Assembly: GCF_900070365.1 (NCBI RefSeq)
Contig: NZ_LN850107.1
Span: forward strand, 62,001 to 126,000
Source: Alloactinosynnema sp. L-07
GTDB taxonomy: Bacteria; Actinomycetota; Actinomycetes; Mycobacteriales; Pseudonocardiaceae
DNA: 64,000 bases
Reading direction: 5' to 3'
This document shows positions 18,478 through 27,440 of the stretch, piece by piece. The position numbers and the translations under genes were made by a program. A model generated the notes under the pieces. That model searched no databases. It was not told the DNA's origin and saw nothing but the letters and a program-made list of their open reading frames with translations. Every line of letters starts with the position of its first letter. The first letter of the stretch is position 1.

Positions 18478-19520
18478 CGGCTGACCAGCCGCGCGAGGTG
18501 CGTGCCGAGGACGCCTTCGACACAGCCGCCGTGCACGCCTGGCTGTCGTCCATTGTGGATGGTCTGGTGGGTGAGCCGACGGTGCGGCAGTTCCCCGGCG
18601 GGGCGTCGAACCTGACCTACCTGCTGTCCTATCCGGACCGCGACCTGATCCTGCGCCGCCCGCCGGTGGGGAAGAAGGCCGCGTCGGCGCACGACATGAA
18701 GCGCGAGTTCCGGGTCCAGTCGGCGCTCAAGCCGGTGTATCCGTATGTGCCGACGGTCCTCGGGCTGTGTGCGGACCACTCGGTGCTGGGCTCGGACTTC
18801 TACGTCATGGAACGGATCGCGGGCACCATCCTGCGGGGCGACCTGCCCGACGGCATGACCCTGACCGAGCCCGAGGCGCGTTCGCTGTCCACCGCGTTGA
18901 TCGACCGGTTCGTCGACCTGCACCAGGTCGACGCCGACGCCGCCGGACTCACCGACCTTGGCAAGGGCCGCGGGTACGTCGGGCGGCAGGTCAAGGGCTG
19001 GTCGCAGCGGTTCGTGGCGGCGCGGACCGACAACGTGCCCGACTTCGCCGAGGTCATGGCCTGGCTCGACACCCACCAGCCCGACGACGTGGCGACCGTG
19101 GTCATCCACAACGACTGGCGGTTCGACAACGTCGTGCTGGACGACGCGCGGGAGATCATCGGGGTGCTCGACTGGGAGATGTCGACGCTGGGCGACCCGC
19201 TGATGGACCTCGGCGGCCTGGTCGCCTACTGGATCCAGGCCGATGACGACGACGTCTTCAAGATGGCTCGTCGGCAGCCGTCGCACGTTCCCGGGATGCT
19301 GACGCGGGCCGAGATCGTCGATCACTACTGCGCGCGGATGGGGCTGCGGCCGGAGAACTGGGCGTTCTACGAGGTGTTCGGGCTGTTTCGGCTCGCGGTG
19401 ATCCTGCAGCAGATCTACTACCGCTATCACCACGGCCAGACCACGAACCCCGCGTTCAAGGACTTCTGGATGTTCTCGGGCTATCTGGAGTGGCGCTGCC
19501 GCGAGGTGATGGCGTCGTGA
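18474..19520 (+). CDS. APH-like phosphotransferase (ACAD11 kinase-domain type)
   Basis: A 348-residue aminoglycoside-phosphotransferase-fold kinase. Features are FPGGASNLTYLL (nucleotide loop), the catalytic VIHNDWRFDNVVLD (HxDxxxxN) and the metal-binding GVLDWEMSTLGDPLMDL. In an operon with acyl-CoA dehydrogenase, such kinases correspond to the N-terminal domain of ACAD10/11, which phosphorylates 4-hydroxyacyl-CoAs for onward catabolism. Antibiotic resistance is therefore less likely than a role in hydroxy-acid breakdown. ATG at 18474 overlaps the preceding stop. Confidence 0.88.
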   Translation: MTADQPREVRAEDAFDTAAVHAWLSSIVDGLVGEPTVRQFPGGASNLTYLLSYPDRDLILRRPPVGKKAASAHDMKREFRVQSALKPVYPYVPTVLGLCADHSVLGSDFYVMERIAGTILRGDLPDGMTLTEPEARSLSTALIDRFVDLHQVDADAAGLTDLGKGRGYVGRQVKGWSQRFVAARTDNVPDFAEVMAWLDTHQPDDVATVVIHNDWRFDNVVLDDAREIIGVLDWEMSTLGDPLMDLGGLVAYWIQADDDDVFKMARRQPSHVPGMLTRAEIVDHYCARMGLRPENWAFYEVFGLFRLAVILQQIYYRYHHGQTTNPAFKDFWMFSGYLEWRCREVMAS

Positions 19521-20140
19521 GCGTCGTTTATCTGCTGCGCCACGGCCAGGCGTCGTTCGGCGCGGCGGACTACGACGTGCTGTCCGAGGTGGGCAAGCGG
19601 CAGGCCGAGGTGCTGGGGGAGGAGTTGGCCTCGCGCGGCGTCGTGCCGTCGCGGGCGGTCTCCGGCACCTTGTCCCGCCAGCGCGACACCGCGTCGATCA
19701 CCCTCGCGGCGGCGGGCTGGACCATCGAGTCCGATGTCGATGCCCGGTGGGACGAGTACGACCACATCGGACTGGTCCAGGCCCTGGTGGACACCGAACA
19801 CGTCGACCCGCCCGCGTCGTCGCGCGACTTCCAGGCGCTGCTCGACCGCGCGCTGGACAAGTGGGTCCAGACCGATGGTTATCGGGACTTCGCCGACGGC
19901 GCGTTCGCGGCGTTGATGGCGGCGGCGGAGGCGGGCACGGCGGTCGTGTTCACCTCGGGCGGGATCATCGCGGCGCTCTGTTCCAGGCTCACCGGATCCA
20001 GTGTCGTCGCGATCAACCGGGTGGTCGTGAACGCCGCGATCACCAAGGTCGTCGTGGGGCGGTCGGGGGCGACGCTGGTGTCGTTCAACGAACACCGCCA
20101 CTTCGAAGGCGCTGGTCGGGACCTGCTCACGTATCGGTGA
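19517..20140 (+). CDS. Histidine phosphatase (phosphoglycerate-mutase-like)
   Basis: A 207-residue protein with the phospho-His motif LLRHGQAS at residues 6-13 and a second Arg in SGTLSRQRDTA. The usual second His region appears as VFTSGGIIAALC, where the canonical SHGG-type His is replaced, so full mutase chemistry is uncertain. It is the last gene of the five-gene operon; GTG at 19517 overlaps the kinase stop. Removal of the phosphate placed by the neighbouring kinase is an attractive but unproven role. Confidence 0.85.
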   Translation: MSVVYLLRHGQASFGAADYDVLSEVGKRQAEVLGEELASRGVVPSRAVSGTLSRQRDTASITLAAAGWTIESDVDARWDEYDHIGLVQALVDTEHVDPPASSRDFQALLDRALDKWVQTDGYRDFADGAFAALMAAAEAGTAVVFTSGGIIAALCSRLTGSSVVAINRVVVNAAITKVVVGRSGATLVSFNEHRHFEGAGRDLLTYR

Positions 20141-20162
20141 GCCACCGTGCGATGCTGCGCTC

Positions 20163-20630
20163 ATGTACCCATTGAAGGCCCTCGCAGGCCTGGTCCTCGC
20201 GGCTGGATGGGTAGTCCTCGGCCGCTCCATTTTCTTCGGCACCTACGACGTGGGGGCCATCGACGACCTGGAGGCAGGCGGCCGGTTCGCCGCCAACTTC
20301 GCGGTGTTCTGGCCGTTCATGCTCGGCACGGTCATCGTCGGCGGGGTGGTCGTCGCGGCGCTGTTCCCGCGACCGGCGACGGCGGTGCCCGTGCTGGTGA
20401 CGGCGGTGATGTGCACGCTGTTCGCGATCTGGGTGCGGATCCAGGACTTCATGTTCACCGCCTTCCCGAGCGTTCCTCTCGGCGCGTCGCTCCTCGTGAT
20501 CTTCGGGACAGCCGCGGCGGCCCTGGCCGCCGTCGCGGTGCTTGCGGGGGTGTTGGGCAGGCGGGACGCGTCCGCCCGGGTGGACGCAGGCCACCCGGGC
20601 GGACGATCAGACAGTTACGGCCCCGAGTAG
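20163..20630 (+). CDS. Small integral membrane protein
   Basis: A 155-residue protein with four hydrophobic segments and a polar C-terminal tail. No family motif is recognised. The tail-coding bases contain a perfect 14-base inverted repeat (20570-20604), and the last 16 bases overlap the 3' end of the convergent aminopeptidase gene. Part of the C-terminal sequence may therefore be shaped by a terminator acting on the opposite strand. Confidence 0.7.
   Translation: MYPLKALAGLVLAAGWVVLGRSIFFGTYDVGAIDDLEAGGRFAANFAVFWPFMLGTVIVGGVVVAALFPRPATAVPVLVTAVMCTLFAIWVRIQDFMFTAFPSVPLGASLLVIFGTAAAALAAVAVLAGVLGRRDASARVDAGHPGGRSDSYGPE
20570..20604 (-). terminator. Hairpin terminator for the aminopeptidase gene, inside a convergent CDS
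   Basis: Arms of 14 bases (20570-20583 and 20591-20604, starting GTCCGCCCGGG) pair perfectly around a 7-base loop. The hairpin lies 10 bases beyond the aminopeptidase stop at 20615 in the leftward direction. It has no U tract, as is common in high-GC actinobacteria. Confidence 0.6.
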
Positions 20631-22486
20631 CCCATGGAGTAGGCGCCCGCGCCGCTGTAGGCGTGGACGCGGTACCGGTACGACCCGGCGGTCGCTGAGT
20701 ACGACAGCGTCTCGTCCGCGCTCGACGTCGTGCCGGAGGCCACGTTCGACCACGTGGTGCCGCTCAGCTTCTGCAGGTACAGGTCGTAGTCCGCGCCGTC
20801 CGGCCCGTCCAGGCACCCGGTCAGCGTGCCGCCCGCCGCCACCTCGAACGCGTGGTACTCGTTGGCGCCCGTGGCGAGCGTTCCAGTCTTGACGGTCTGG
20901 TGGCTGGCGCACTTGCCGGTCGTCCCAGCGGCCAGGGTCAGCCGCCACTCGTTGATCCGGCCGACGTCCTGGCTCGCCTGGTCGCGGGCCCGCAGCTTCC
21001 ACGTGCCGTCCGCCGTCTCGCCGGTGACGTTGACGGTGAACGTCTTGACGATGTTGTCCGTGCCCCCACCGGTCCGGTTGTGCAGCACATATGGCGTCCC
21101 GTCCGGGGCGAGCAGGTCGACCACCAGGTCGCCGATGTAGGTGTGGGCGATGTCCACCGCGACGGTCGCGGTGGTCGGGGTGATCGCGCAGCCGGAGATC
21201 GCGATCGGGCTCTCGACGCCGCCGTTGTCCGGAATCGAGAAGTCAGTCGGGTTGGTTCCGGCGCAGCCGCCCGGCTGGACCCCGGTCACAGTCAGGCTGT
21301 AGGACGCCTGGCGCGGACCGTTGTTGCCGGTGGCGACGACGGTGATCGGCGCCGTCGCGACCGGCGTCGAGGCCGAGGTCGTGATCGTCAGCGTCGAGGA
21401 CTGTCCGGACTGGACACTGGGCGGGGCGAAGGTCGCCGTCGTGCCCGCGGGCATCCCGGTGGCCGACAGCGTCAACTGCTGCGGTGTGCCCTGCGTGGTC
21501 TGGGTGGACACCGCCACCGTCACCGACCCGCCCTGCGCGACGCTGCCCGAAGCAGGCGTCAGGGCCACCGCGTAGTCACCGGTCGGGTCGTCGCTCACGC
21601 CCGCCAGCTTCCACACCGTGTGCGCGATCGCGTTGGTGGTGTGGCCCATCACCCGCGAGCCGACGTTGCTGATCGTGTCGCACGCCGCGTGGTAACAGGG
21701 ATCGGAGCTGGAGCCGACGCCGCCGACCTTGATGTTGTGGCGGGTGAACGACGAGTGGTCGGAGCTGCCATTCCACGAGATCGGCGTCGTCGGGATGCCC
21801 TTGGCCTGGAAGTACTCCTTGAAGGTGTTCGCGATCGCGGTGTCGTGGTTGTAGACACCCCAGGTCGTGACGTCCTTCTGGCCGACCATGTCGAAGTTCA
21901 GGTAGGCGTTGATCTTGCCGCGTTCGGTCGCGCCCAGGTTGTCGGCGTAGTACTTGGAGCCGATCAGGCCCAGTTCCTCCGCGCCCCACCAGCCGAACCG
22001 CAGCCGCTTCTGCGGACGCAGGCCCGCGCGGGAGACGGCCAGCGCGACCTCAAGCACCGCGGCGGTGCCCGAGCCGTTGTCGTTGAGGCCCGGCCCGGCG
22101 GGGACGCTGTCGAGGTGCGCGCCCGCCATGATCACGTTGTTGGCGTCGCCGTGCGGCCACTCGGCGATGACGTTCCAGCCCGCCGCACTGTTGTGGGTGA
22201 ACTGTTGCAGGGTCGTGGTGAAGCCTGCGGCGTCGAGCTTGGCCTTGACGTAGTCGGCGGACGCGCGGAAGCCGGGTCGGCCGTGCGCGCGGTTGCCGCC
22301 GTTGTTGGTGGCGATGGTCTGAAGCTGGTTCAGGTGCGCCATGACGTTCTCGACCGGGATGTCGGGTGCGGCCATGACGTTGCTCGGTGCGGTGGCGACC
22401 GGGGCGGAGTTCGCGACACCGATGGCCGTCGACAACGCCACCAGGACCGCCGACACACCGGCGACTAACTTCGTGCGAGTTCTCAC
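20615..22486 (-). CDS. Secreted M28 zinc aminopeptidase with Ig-like, P and PPC-type domains
   Basis: The 623-residue product starts at GTG 22486 behind a GAGGAGGAG site and has a Sec signal (residues 1-~27). Residues ~45-295 match Streptomyces griseus-type aminopeptidase: His124, Asp136, Glu170/Glu171, Asp199 and His266 (CYHAACDT) are the expected metal and catalytic residues. An Ig-like module (~305-395), a proprotein-convertase-type P domain (~405-515) and a C-terminal pre-peptidase-like module follow. It would remove N-terminal residues from peptides outside the cell. The reading frame stays open far upstream, but only this start has signal peptide and RBS. Confidence 0.92.
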   Translation of the reverse strand: MRTRTKLVAGVSAVLVALSTAIGVANSAPVATAPSNVMAAPDIPVENVMAHLNQLQTIATNNGGNRAHGRPGFRASADYVKAKLDAAGFTTTLQQFTHNSAAGWNVIAEWPHGDANNVIMAGAHLDSVPAGPGLNDNGSGTAAVLEVALAVSRAGLRPQKRLRFGWWGAEELGLIGSKYYADNLGATERGKINAYLNFDMVGQKDVTTWGVYNHDTAIANTFKEYFQAKGIPTTPISWNGSSDHSSFTRHNIKVGGVGSSSDPCYHAACDTISNVGSRVMGHTTNAIAHTVWKLAGVSDDPTGDYAVALTPASGSVAQGGSVTVAVSTQTTQGTPQQLTLSATGMPAGTTATFAPPSVQSGQSSTLTITTSASTPVATAPITVVATGNNGPRQASYSLTVTGVQPGGCAGTNPTDFSIPDNGGVESPIAISGCAITPTTATVAVDIAHTYIGDLVVDLLAPDGTPYVLHNRTGGGTDNIVKTFTVNVTGETADGTWKLRARDQASQDVGRINEWRLTLAAGTTGKCASHQTVKTGTLATGANEYHAFEVAAGGTLTGCLDGPDGADYDLYLQKLSGTTWSNVASGTTSSADETLSYSATAGSYRYRVHAYSGAGAYSMGYSGP

Positions 22487-22657
22487 TGCTCCTCCTCGGG
22501 GCAAGTGGTGTCCGCCCAACCAACCAGCGCGGCCGCGACCGATGATTCGGAGGAAACCCTCGGCCCGTTCACATTCCCACCCAGCGTGTTTCTCCGCGCC
22601 TGCCCGGTGGTTCCCTCGTATCGTGGGGACTTCCATGGCAATCGACGAGGAGTGTGG

Positions 22658-23644
22658 ATGGGTCGCCCGAAGATCGACCAGCCCGTGGTGTGGCGCGCGC
22701 CCAAAGCCGGGCCGCGGCCCGCGGTGTCGCTGCCGCCGCTGACCGTCCGTCAGGTCACCGGCGTGGGCGCCGAGGACGTCCTCGTCGACGAGCACGGCCA
22801 CGTGTTCACCGGCGTCGCGGACGGTCGCGTCCTGCGGCTCACCGCCGACGGCAGGCGGCTGGACACCATCGCCGACACCGGCGGCAGGCCGCTGGGCCTT
22901 GAGCTGTACCCGGACGGTCGACTGCTGGTCTGCGACGCCGACCGGGGGCTGCTGCTGATCGACCGGACCCACGGCGAGATCGAGGTGCTGATCCCGGCGG
23001 GCCCCGGCCTGCGGGTGTGCAACAACGCCGCCGTCGCCAAGGACGGCACGATCTACTTCTCCGACTCCACCAGCCGCTTCGACCTGGAGTTCTGGAAGGC
23101 CGACCTGTTGGAGCACTCCGGCACCGGCCGCCTGCTGCGCCGCACCCCGGACGGCGCGGTCGAGACCCTGCTGACCGGCCTCCATTTCGCCAACGGCGTC
23201 GCCCTGGCGCCCGACGAGTCCTACGTCGTGGTGGCGCAGACGGGGGAGTACTGCCTCAACCGGCTCTGGCTGACCGGCGACCGCGCGGGCACCTCCGACG
23301 TGCTCGTCGACAACCTCCCCGGCTTCCCCGACAACATCTCCACCGGCAGCGACGGCCTCATCTGGATCGCCTTGGCCTCGCCGCGCGCACCGGTGCTCGA
23401 CCTGCTGCTGCGGACGCCGCCGAAGGTCCGGCAGGTGCTCTGGCGGCTCCCGGAGCCGTTGCAGCCCAAGGAGAAGAAGGTTGTCTGGGTGCGGGCGGTG
23501 GACGGGCTGACGGGCCGCACGGTGCACGACTGCTTCGGCAAGGCCCCGGACTACCACATGGTCACGGGCGTGCGGGAGCACAACGGCACGGTCTACCTCG
23601 GCAGCCTGAACGAGAGCGCCGTCGCGCTGTTCGACTTGCCCTGA
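22658..23644 (+). CDS. SMP-30/strictosidine synthase-like beta-propeller protein
   Basis: A 328-residue protein with repeated propeller strands such as GHVFTGVADGRVLRL, DGRLLVCDADRGLLLID and DGTIYFSDSTSRF, then FANGVALAPDESYVVVAQT and LPGFPDNISTGSDGLIWIAL. The family includes gluconolactonases, arylesterases and strictosidine-synthase-like hydrolases acting through a bound metal. ATG at 22658 follows GAGGAG. It is divergent from the aminopeptidase gene across 171 bases. The reaction cannot be specified. Confidence 0.85.
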   Translation: MGRPKIDQPVVWRAPKAGPRPAVSLPPLTVRQVTGVGAEDVLVDEHGHVFTGVADGRVLRLTADGRRLDTIADTGGRPLGLELYPDGRLLVCDADRGLLLIDRTHGEIEVLIPAGPGLRVCNNAAVAKDGTIYFSDSTSRFDLEFWKADLLEHSGTGRLLRRTPDGAVETLLTGLHFANGVALAPDESYVVVAQTGEYCLNRLWLTGDRAGTSDVLVDNLPGFPDNISTGSDGLIWIALASPRAPVLDLLLRTPPKVRQVLWRLPEPLQPKEKKVVWVRAVDGLTGRTVHDCFGKAPDYHMVTGVREHNGTVYLGSLNESAVALFDLP

Positions 23645-23756
23645 GTGAGCAGGAGGACACGGCCCGCGCGTGTACCGGTCAAGGGCTTTCGGCTGATCAG
23701 TTCCGGAATAGGCTTTCCGCACGTCGGGGCCGTAATCCATCGATTGGAGCTGAGTG

Positions 23757-24674
23757 ATGAAGTCCTTGACGCGCGCTGGGCTCGTCGTGGTGCTCGCCGC
23801 GACGACTCTGTCCTTCCAGACCGGGACGGCGTCGGCTGACGCTCCCTCCGGCGCCATCTTCACGACGTTGGCAGATGGGACCGAGGTCAACTTCAACCAC
23901 TTCGACGCCAAGCCCGACGTCTACCTCGACGGCGGCCCCGGCCCCGGCGCCCCGCAGCACGCGGCCGGGCTCGACGACGGCACGTACGTCTATCAGGTGA
24001 CCGACCCCAGCGGCAAAGTCCTGCTGTCCACCGATCCGGCCCGCTGCCGCCAGTTCGTCGTCACCGCCGGGATCATCTCCGGTGTGGTCGACACCGACTG
24101 CGAGCACGTGACCGGCCTCGACGTCGACCACGGCGCCACGACCGTGCAGCTGTTCCCGTTCCTCGACACCCCGAACAACGGCGGCGTCTACAAGGTCTGG
24201 GCGACCCGCGTCGGCGACTTCCTCGCGGGCTGCGCGGAACTCGGGGTCGCCAACGGGCTCAACGTGGTCGACTGCGGCAACGCGCCGGGCAACCGGCACG
24301 GGTTCGTCCCCGCGGACAGCAAGACCGACAACTTCAAGGTCGACGAGGACGTCATCATCGAGATCGACACCCGGTTCTACCGGCCGGGCGACCCGAACCT
24401 GATCGACGGACTCGCGGTCACCTGGACCGACACCAACGGCGCGAGCAACCGCAAGTGGTCGTACTACGCGCCTCAGCTCGACGTGAACCACGAGGCGCAC
24501 GTGGAGGCCGTCGAGGCAGGCACCCACCGCATCTCCGTCGCCCACCAGCCAGGGTGCCAGGTGCTCGCGATCGACCACGGCCACAAGCACGTCAACGGCG
24601 CGGGCTCGGTCGACGTCAAGATCACCAATCTCGGGCGCTCCGCGACGATCTTCATCGACGTCCTCTGCGCGTGA
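23757..24674 (+). CDS. Secreted protein of unknown function
   Basis: A 305-residue protein with a clear Sec signal (MKSLTRAGLVVVLAATTLSF, cleavage near ASADA). The mature part is polar and rich in Asp, Gly and Val, with six cysteines that could form disulfides, and several short DG-containing turns (YLDGGPGPG, DDGTYVYQV). It resembles beta-sandwich surface or calcium-binding proteins, but I recognise no family. GGAGCTGAG precedes ATG at 23757. A strong hairpin terminator follows at once, so it is a one-gene unit. Confidence 0.8.
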   Translation: MKSLTRAGLVVVLAATTLSFQTGTASADAPSGAIFTTLADGTEVNFNHFDAKPDVYLDGGPGPGAPQHAAGLDDGTYVYQVTDPSGKVLLSTDPARCRQFVVTAGIISGVVDTDCEHVTGLDVDHGATTVQLFPFLDTPNNGGVYKVWATRVGDFLAGCAELGVANGLNVVDCGNAPGNRHGFVPADSKTDNFKVDEDVIIEIDTRFYRPGDPNLIDGLAVTWTDTNGASNRKWSYYAPQLDVNHEAHVEAVEAGTHRISVAHQPGCQVLAIDHGHKHVNGAGSVDVKITNLGRSATIFIDVLCA

Positions 24675-24681
24675 GCGACCC

Positions 24682-24712
24682 GGTGGCGCGGGCCGTTGTG
24701 ACCCGCGCCACC
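24682..24712 (+). terminator. Hairpin terminator after the secreted protein gene
   Basis: Perfect 11-base arms (GGTGGCGCGGG at 24682-24692 and its complement at 24702-24712) surround a 9-base loop, starting 8 bases after the stop codon. Confidence 0.65.
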
Positions 24713-24855
24713 TTCGCGCTCGTGCCTGCTCGATTCGGACAAGCCTTACCCGCCCGACGCTTGGTCTCTGCCTGAGTGCCTGGTTTGCTTACTGCTGAGC
24801 AGGTACTAGTTCCCCCAGACCCACTGGGCAGGTACCCAGGAGCCGGAGGGCAGAA

Positions 24856-25806
24856 ATGACCGCGACCGTCGAGGGCAGCGGCCCGCAGGTGGATCCCGAG
24901 GGGCCCAAGCCGATGTTCGGCACGCCGCGCGGGTTGTGGCCGCAGATCGGTACGTACTTCTTCATCCTGGTGCCGTTCGCCGCGCTCATCGCGGCTGTGC
25001 CGCTGGCCTGGGGATGGGGGCTGCTCGGCTGGGTCGACATCGCGTTGGCCGCCTTCTTCTACACCTTCACCTGCCTCGGCGTGACGGTCGGATTCCACCG
25101 CTACTTCACCCACGGCGCCTTCAAGGCGAACCGGCCGGTGCGCATCGGCCTGGCGATCGTGGGCTCCATGGCGCTGCAGGGCCCGATCCTGCACTGGGTG
25201 GCCGACCACCGCCGCCACCACGCGTTCTCCGACCGCGACGGCGACCCACACTCCCCGTGGGCCTTCGGCACGTCGCCCGCCGCGCTGATCAAGGGCTTCT
25301 GGCACGCGCACATGGGCTGGATCTTCGACCGCAAGCTCACCAACGCCGAGCGGTTCGCCCCCGACATGCTGGCCGACCCGGACATCCGCCGCATCGACAA
25401 GCAGTTCGGCCTGTGGACCGCGGTCACCATGCTGGCCCCCGCGCTGCTCGGCGGCCTGATCACGTGGTCCTGGATGGGCGCGCTGACCGCGTTCTTCTGG
25501 GCCAGCCTGGTGCGGGTGTCGTTCCTGCACCACATCACCTGGTCGACGAACTCGGTCTGCCACATCGTCGGTGAGCGCCCGTTCAAGTCCCGCGACAAGG
25601 CGGCCAACTTCTGGCCGCTGGCGATCCTGTCGATGGGCGAGGCCTGGCACAACCTGCACCACGCCGACCCGACCAGCGCCCGCCACGGCGTTCGGCGCGG
25701 CCAGATTGACATCTCCGCCCGACTCATCTGGATCTTCGAAAAGTTCGGCTGGGTCAGCGAGGTCCGCTGGCCGACCGAGGCCAGGCTCGCGAAACTCGCC
25801 AAGTAG
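24856..25806 (+). CDS. Membrane acyl-CoA/fatty acid desaturase
   Basis: A 316-residue integral membrane diiron enzyme. The three histidine boxes are intact: HRYFTH (~81-86), HRRHH (~117-121) and HNLHH (~265-269). Four hydrophobic segments surround them. It introduces a cis double bond, typically delta-9, into a fatty acyl chain using O2 and electrons from a ferredoxin or similar reductase. GGAGGG precedes ATG at 24856. No reductase gene is adjacent, although the flavoprotein at 3829 is of a suitable type. Confidence 0.92.
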   Translation: MTATVEGSGPQVDPEGPKPMFGTPRGLWPQIGTYFFILVPFAALIAAVPLAWGWGLLGWVDIALAAFFYTFTCLGVTVGFHRYFTHGAFKANRPVRIGLAIVGSMALQGPILHWVADHRRHHAFSDRDGDPHSPWAFGTSPAALIKGFWHAHMGWIFDRKLTNAERFAPDMLADPDIRRIDKQFGLWTAVTMLAPALLGGLITWSWMGALTAFFWASLVRVSFLHHITWSTNSVCHIVGERPFKSRDKAANFWPLAILSMGEAWHNLHHADPTSARHGVRRGQIDISARLIWIFEKFGWVSEVRWPTEARLAKLAK

Positions 25807-25846
25807 CCGTCGCGACGCGGGGCGGCGGGCCGCTAGGTTCGGGGAA

Positions 25847-26314
25847 ATGTCCCCCCGAACCGCCACCGCCCGCCGCCCCGACCGCGACCAGCTTTTGGAG
25901 TTCCTGCGCGCCCGATCGCGCTGCCTGCTGTCGACCACGCGGGCCGACGGCCGCCCGCAGCTCTCCCCGGTCACCTACGGCGTCGACGCCGAGGGCCGGG
26001 TCGTCATCTCCACGTATCCCGCGCGGGTCAAGGTCGGCAACATCCGCCGCGACCCGACGGTCTCGGTGTGCGCCCTGTCCGACGACTGGGACGGGCCGTA
26101 CGCGCAGGTCGACGGGCGGGCTGAGGTCATCGACCTGCCGGACGCGGTGGAGCCGCTGGTGGAGTACTTCCGGGTGATCCGCGGCGAGCACCCGGACTGG
26201 GCGGAGTACCGCGCGGCGATGGTTCGGCAGGGCAAGTGCCTGATCCGGGTCACCATCGACCGCTGGGGCCCCATCGCCACCGGCGGCTTCCCGCCAGGCT
26301 TGAACCAGTCCTAG
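25847..26314 (+). CDS. PPOX-class F420- or flavin-binding split-barrel protein
   Basis: A 155-residue protein with the split beta-barrel pattern LSTTRADGRPQLSPVTYGVDAEGRVVIST, then AKVGNIRRDPTVSVCALSD, and WGPIATGGFPPG at the end. It matches the actinobacterial F420-dependent oxidoreductase/PPOX-like family. ATG at 25847 lies 40 bases after the desaturase stop, so co-transcription is possible. The partner substrate is unknown. Confidence 0.85.
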   Translation: MSPRTATARRPDRDQLLEFLRARSRCLLSTTRADGRPQLSPVTYGVDAEGRVVISTYPARVKVGNIRRDPTVSVCALSDDWDGPYAQVDGRAEVIDLPDAVEPLVEYFRVIRGEHPDWAEYRAAMVRQGKCLIRVTIDRWGPIATGGFPPGLNQS

Positions 26315-26344
26315 GCACTCCCACGGGCCGAGGCGCGCGCGCCC

Positions 26345-26995
26345 TTATCCCGCCTCGGTAACCGGGGTCCGCTTCGCCAGGGCGTGGTCGACGGCGCGGG
26401 CGGCCAGAGCCAGCACGACGAACAGCAGGGCCACGATGAGGCTGTTGAACGCCACCGTGCCGTAGCCGTGGTCGGTCACGTCCAGGAACGGGTACGGATA
26501 GAAGTCCACGATCGGGCCGCGGATCAGCGTGAACACCAGGTAGAGCAGCGGGAACAGGGCCGCCAGGACGATCGTCCGGTTGTCGATCAGGCCGCGCGGG
26601 CCGAAGACGAGCCAACCCGCGACGGCGAGCAGCGGCGAGGCGGTGTGCAGGAGGAAGTCGGCGACCGCGGCACCGCCCTGCAGGTCGCTGAGGTCGGCGA
26701 GGACCGTGTGGTAGACGATGCCGGTGATCGTGATGCCGAGCACGCCCATCAGCCGGAACGCCCGCAAGGCCGTCGAGCGGCGGTCGGGGTCCAGCGCGAG
26801 CAGGGCGGTGGTGGCCATCACGATGATGTTGGACTCGATGGTGAAGAAGCACAGCAGGTTGAACAGGCGCCCGGACACGGTGGTGAAGTGCCCGCCGGTG
26901 TGGTTCGCGGTGACCACGGTCTGGGTGACCAGACCAGCCAGGACCACCAGCGCGGTGACCCCGAACCACGCGCGCGCGGCTGTTCGTTTCGTCAT
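26345..26995 (-). CDS. Pr6Pr/FAR-17a-type integral membrane protein
   Basis: A 216-residue protein with six hydrophobic segments. The pattern LFNLLCFFTIESNIIVM, GIVYHTVL, LLHTASPLLAV and GPIVDFYPYPFLDV is characteristic of the bacterial Pr6Pr family. ATG at 26995 is chosen because the product then starts with a short basic tail before the first helix. The family has no established biochemical role in bacteria; eukaryotic FAR-17a/ADTRP relatives hydrolyse certain lipids. It has no obvious operon partner. Confidence 0.8.
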   Translation of the reverse strand: MTKRTAARAWFGVTALVVLAGLVTQTVVTANHTGGHFTTVSGRLFNLLCFFTIESNIIVMATTALLALDPDRRSTALRAFRLMGVLGITITGIVYHTVLADLSDLQGGAAVADFLLHTASPLLAVAGWLVFGPRGLIDNRTIVLAALFPLLYLVFTLIRGPIVDFYPYPFLDVTDHGYGTVAFNSLIVALLFVVLALAARAVDHALAKRTPVTEAG

Positions 26996-27102
26996 GGCAC
27001 GACGGTAGACGGCGGTGACGATCACTCGCCAATCGAAGTCGACCGGCCGAATGACTGATCAATGCGGCAAACGGGTGACGGGGCGTCGCGTTGTGTAACG
27101 GA

Positions 27103-27246
27103 GTGCTCCATTCGGCCGACGAAGTTCGTGTGTCGGTCGAACTGAGGGACCTGGCCTGGGCGAAGGTCAGTGAGACGCGGTCTCCGGAGGAGTCCGGGGC
27201 CGCCGTCGGCGCGGACCCGGAGCCGCCATCCCAGGAAGATCAATAA
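27103..27246 (+). CDS. Possible small acidic protein (47 residues)
   Basis: An open frame from GTG 27103 to TAA 27246 encodes an acidic 47-residue peptide beginning MLHSADEVRVSVELRDL. Third codon positions are mostly G or C, and GGAG overlaps the region just before the start. It fills an otherwise empty space between the Pr6Pr gene and the STAS gene. Without homologues in view this could be chance; the alternating charged/hydrophobic start suggests a strand then a disordered tail. Confidence 0.35.
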   Translation: MLHSADEVRVSVELRDLAWAKVSETRSPEESGAAVGADPEPPSQEDQ

Positions 27247-27440
27247 CGCGCGCTAACAGCTGCGCAATTCGGCTCGATCCTCCCGCAATTCGGACGCTAC
27301 GACGCTTGTCCAGGGTGTCGTGCGGCGCCTCGCAATCTATCCGTTATAGTCCGCGGCAACTCGCTAACGGCAGGCGTGTATTGCTCCCGCTTGGCCCTCG
27401 GCGACACCACCGACGGTTCAGGACGTTTGCGGAGGCTGCC

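Noticed and set aside
18474..19520. APH-fold kinase as an antibiotic resistance gene
   Set aside because: It is embedded in an acyl-CoA dehydrogenase operon with 4-base overlaps, which fits the ACAD10/11-type kinase better.
22487..23911. Upstream extension of the aminopeptidase frame to more than 1,000 residues
   Set aside because: The extension is antisense to the SMP-30-like gene, and the true start at 22486 has a ribosome-binding site and signal peptide.
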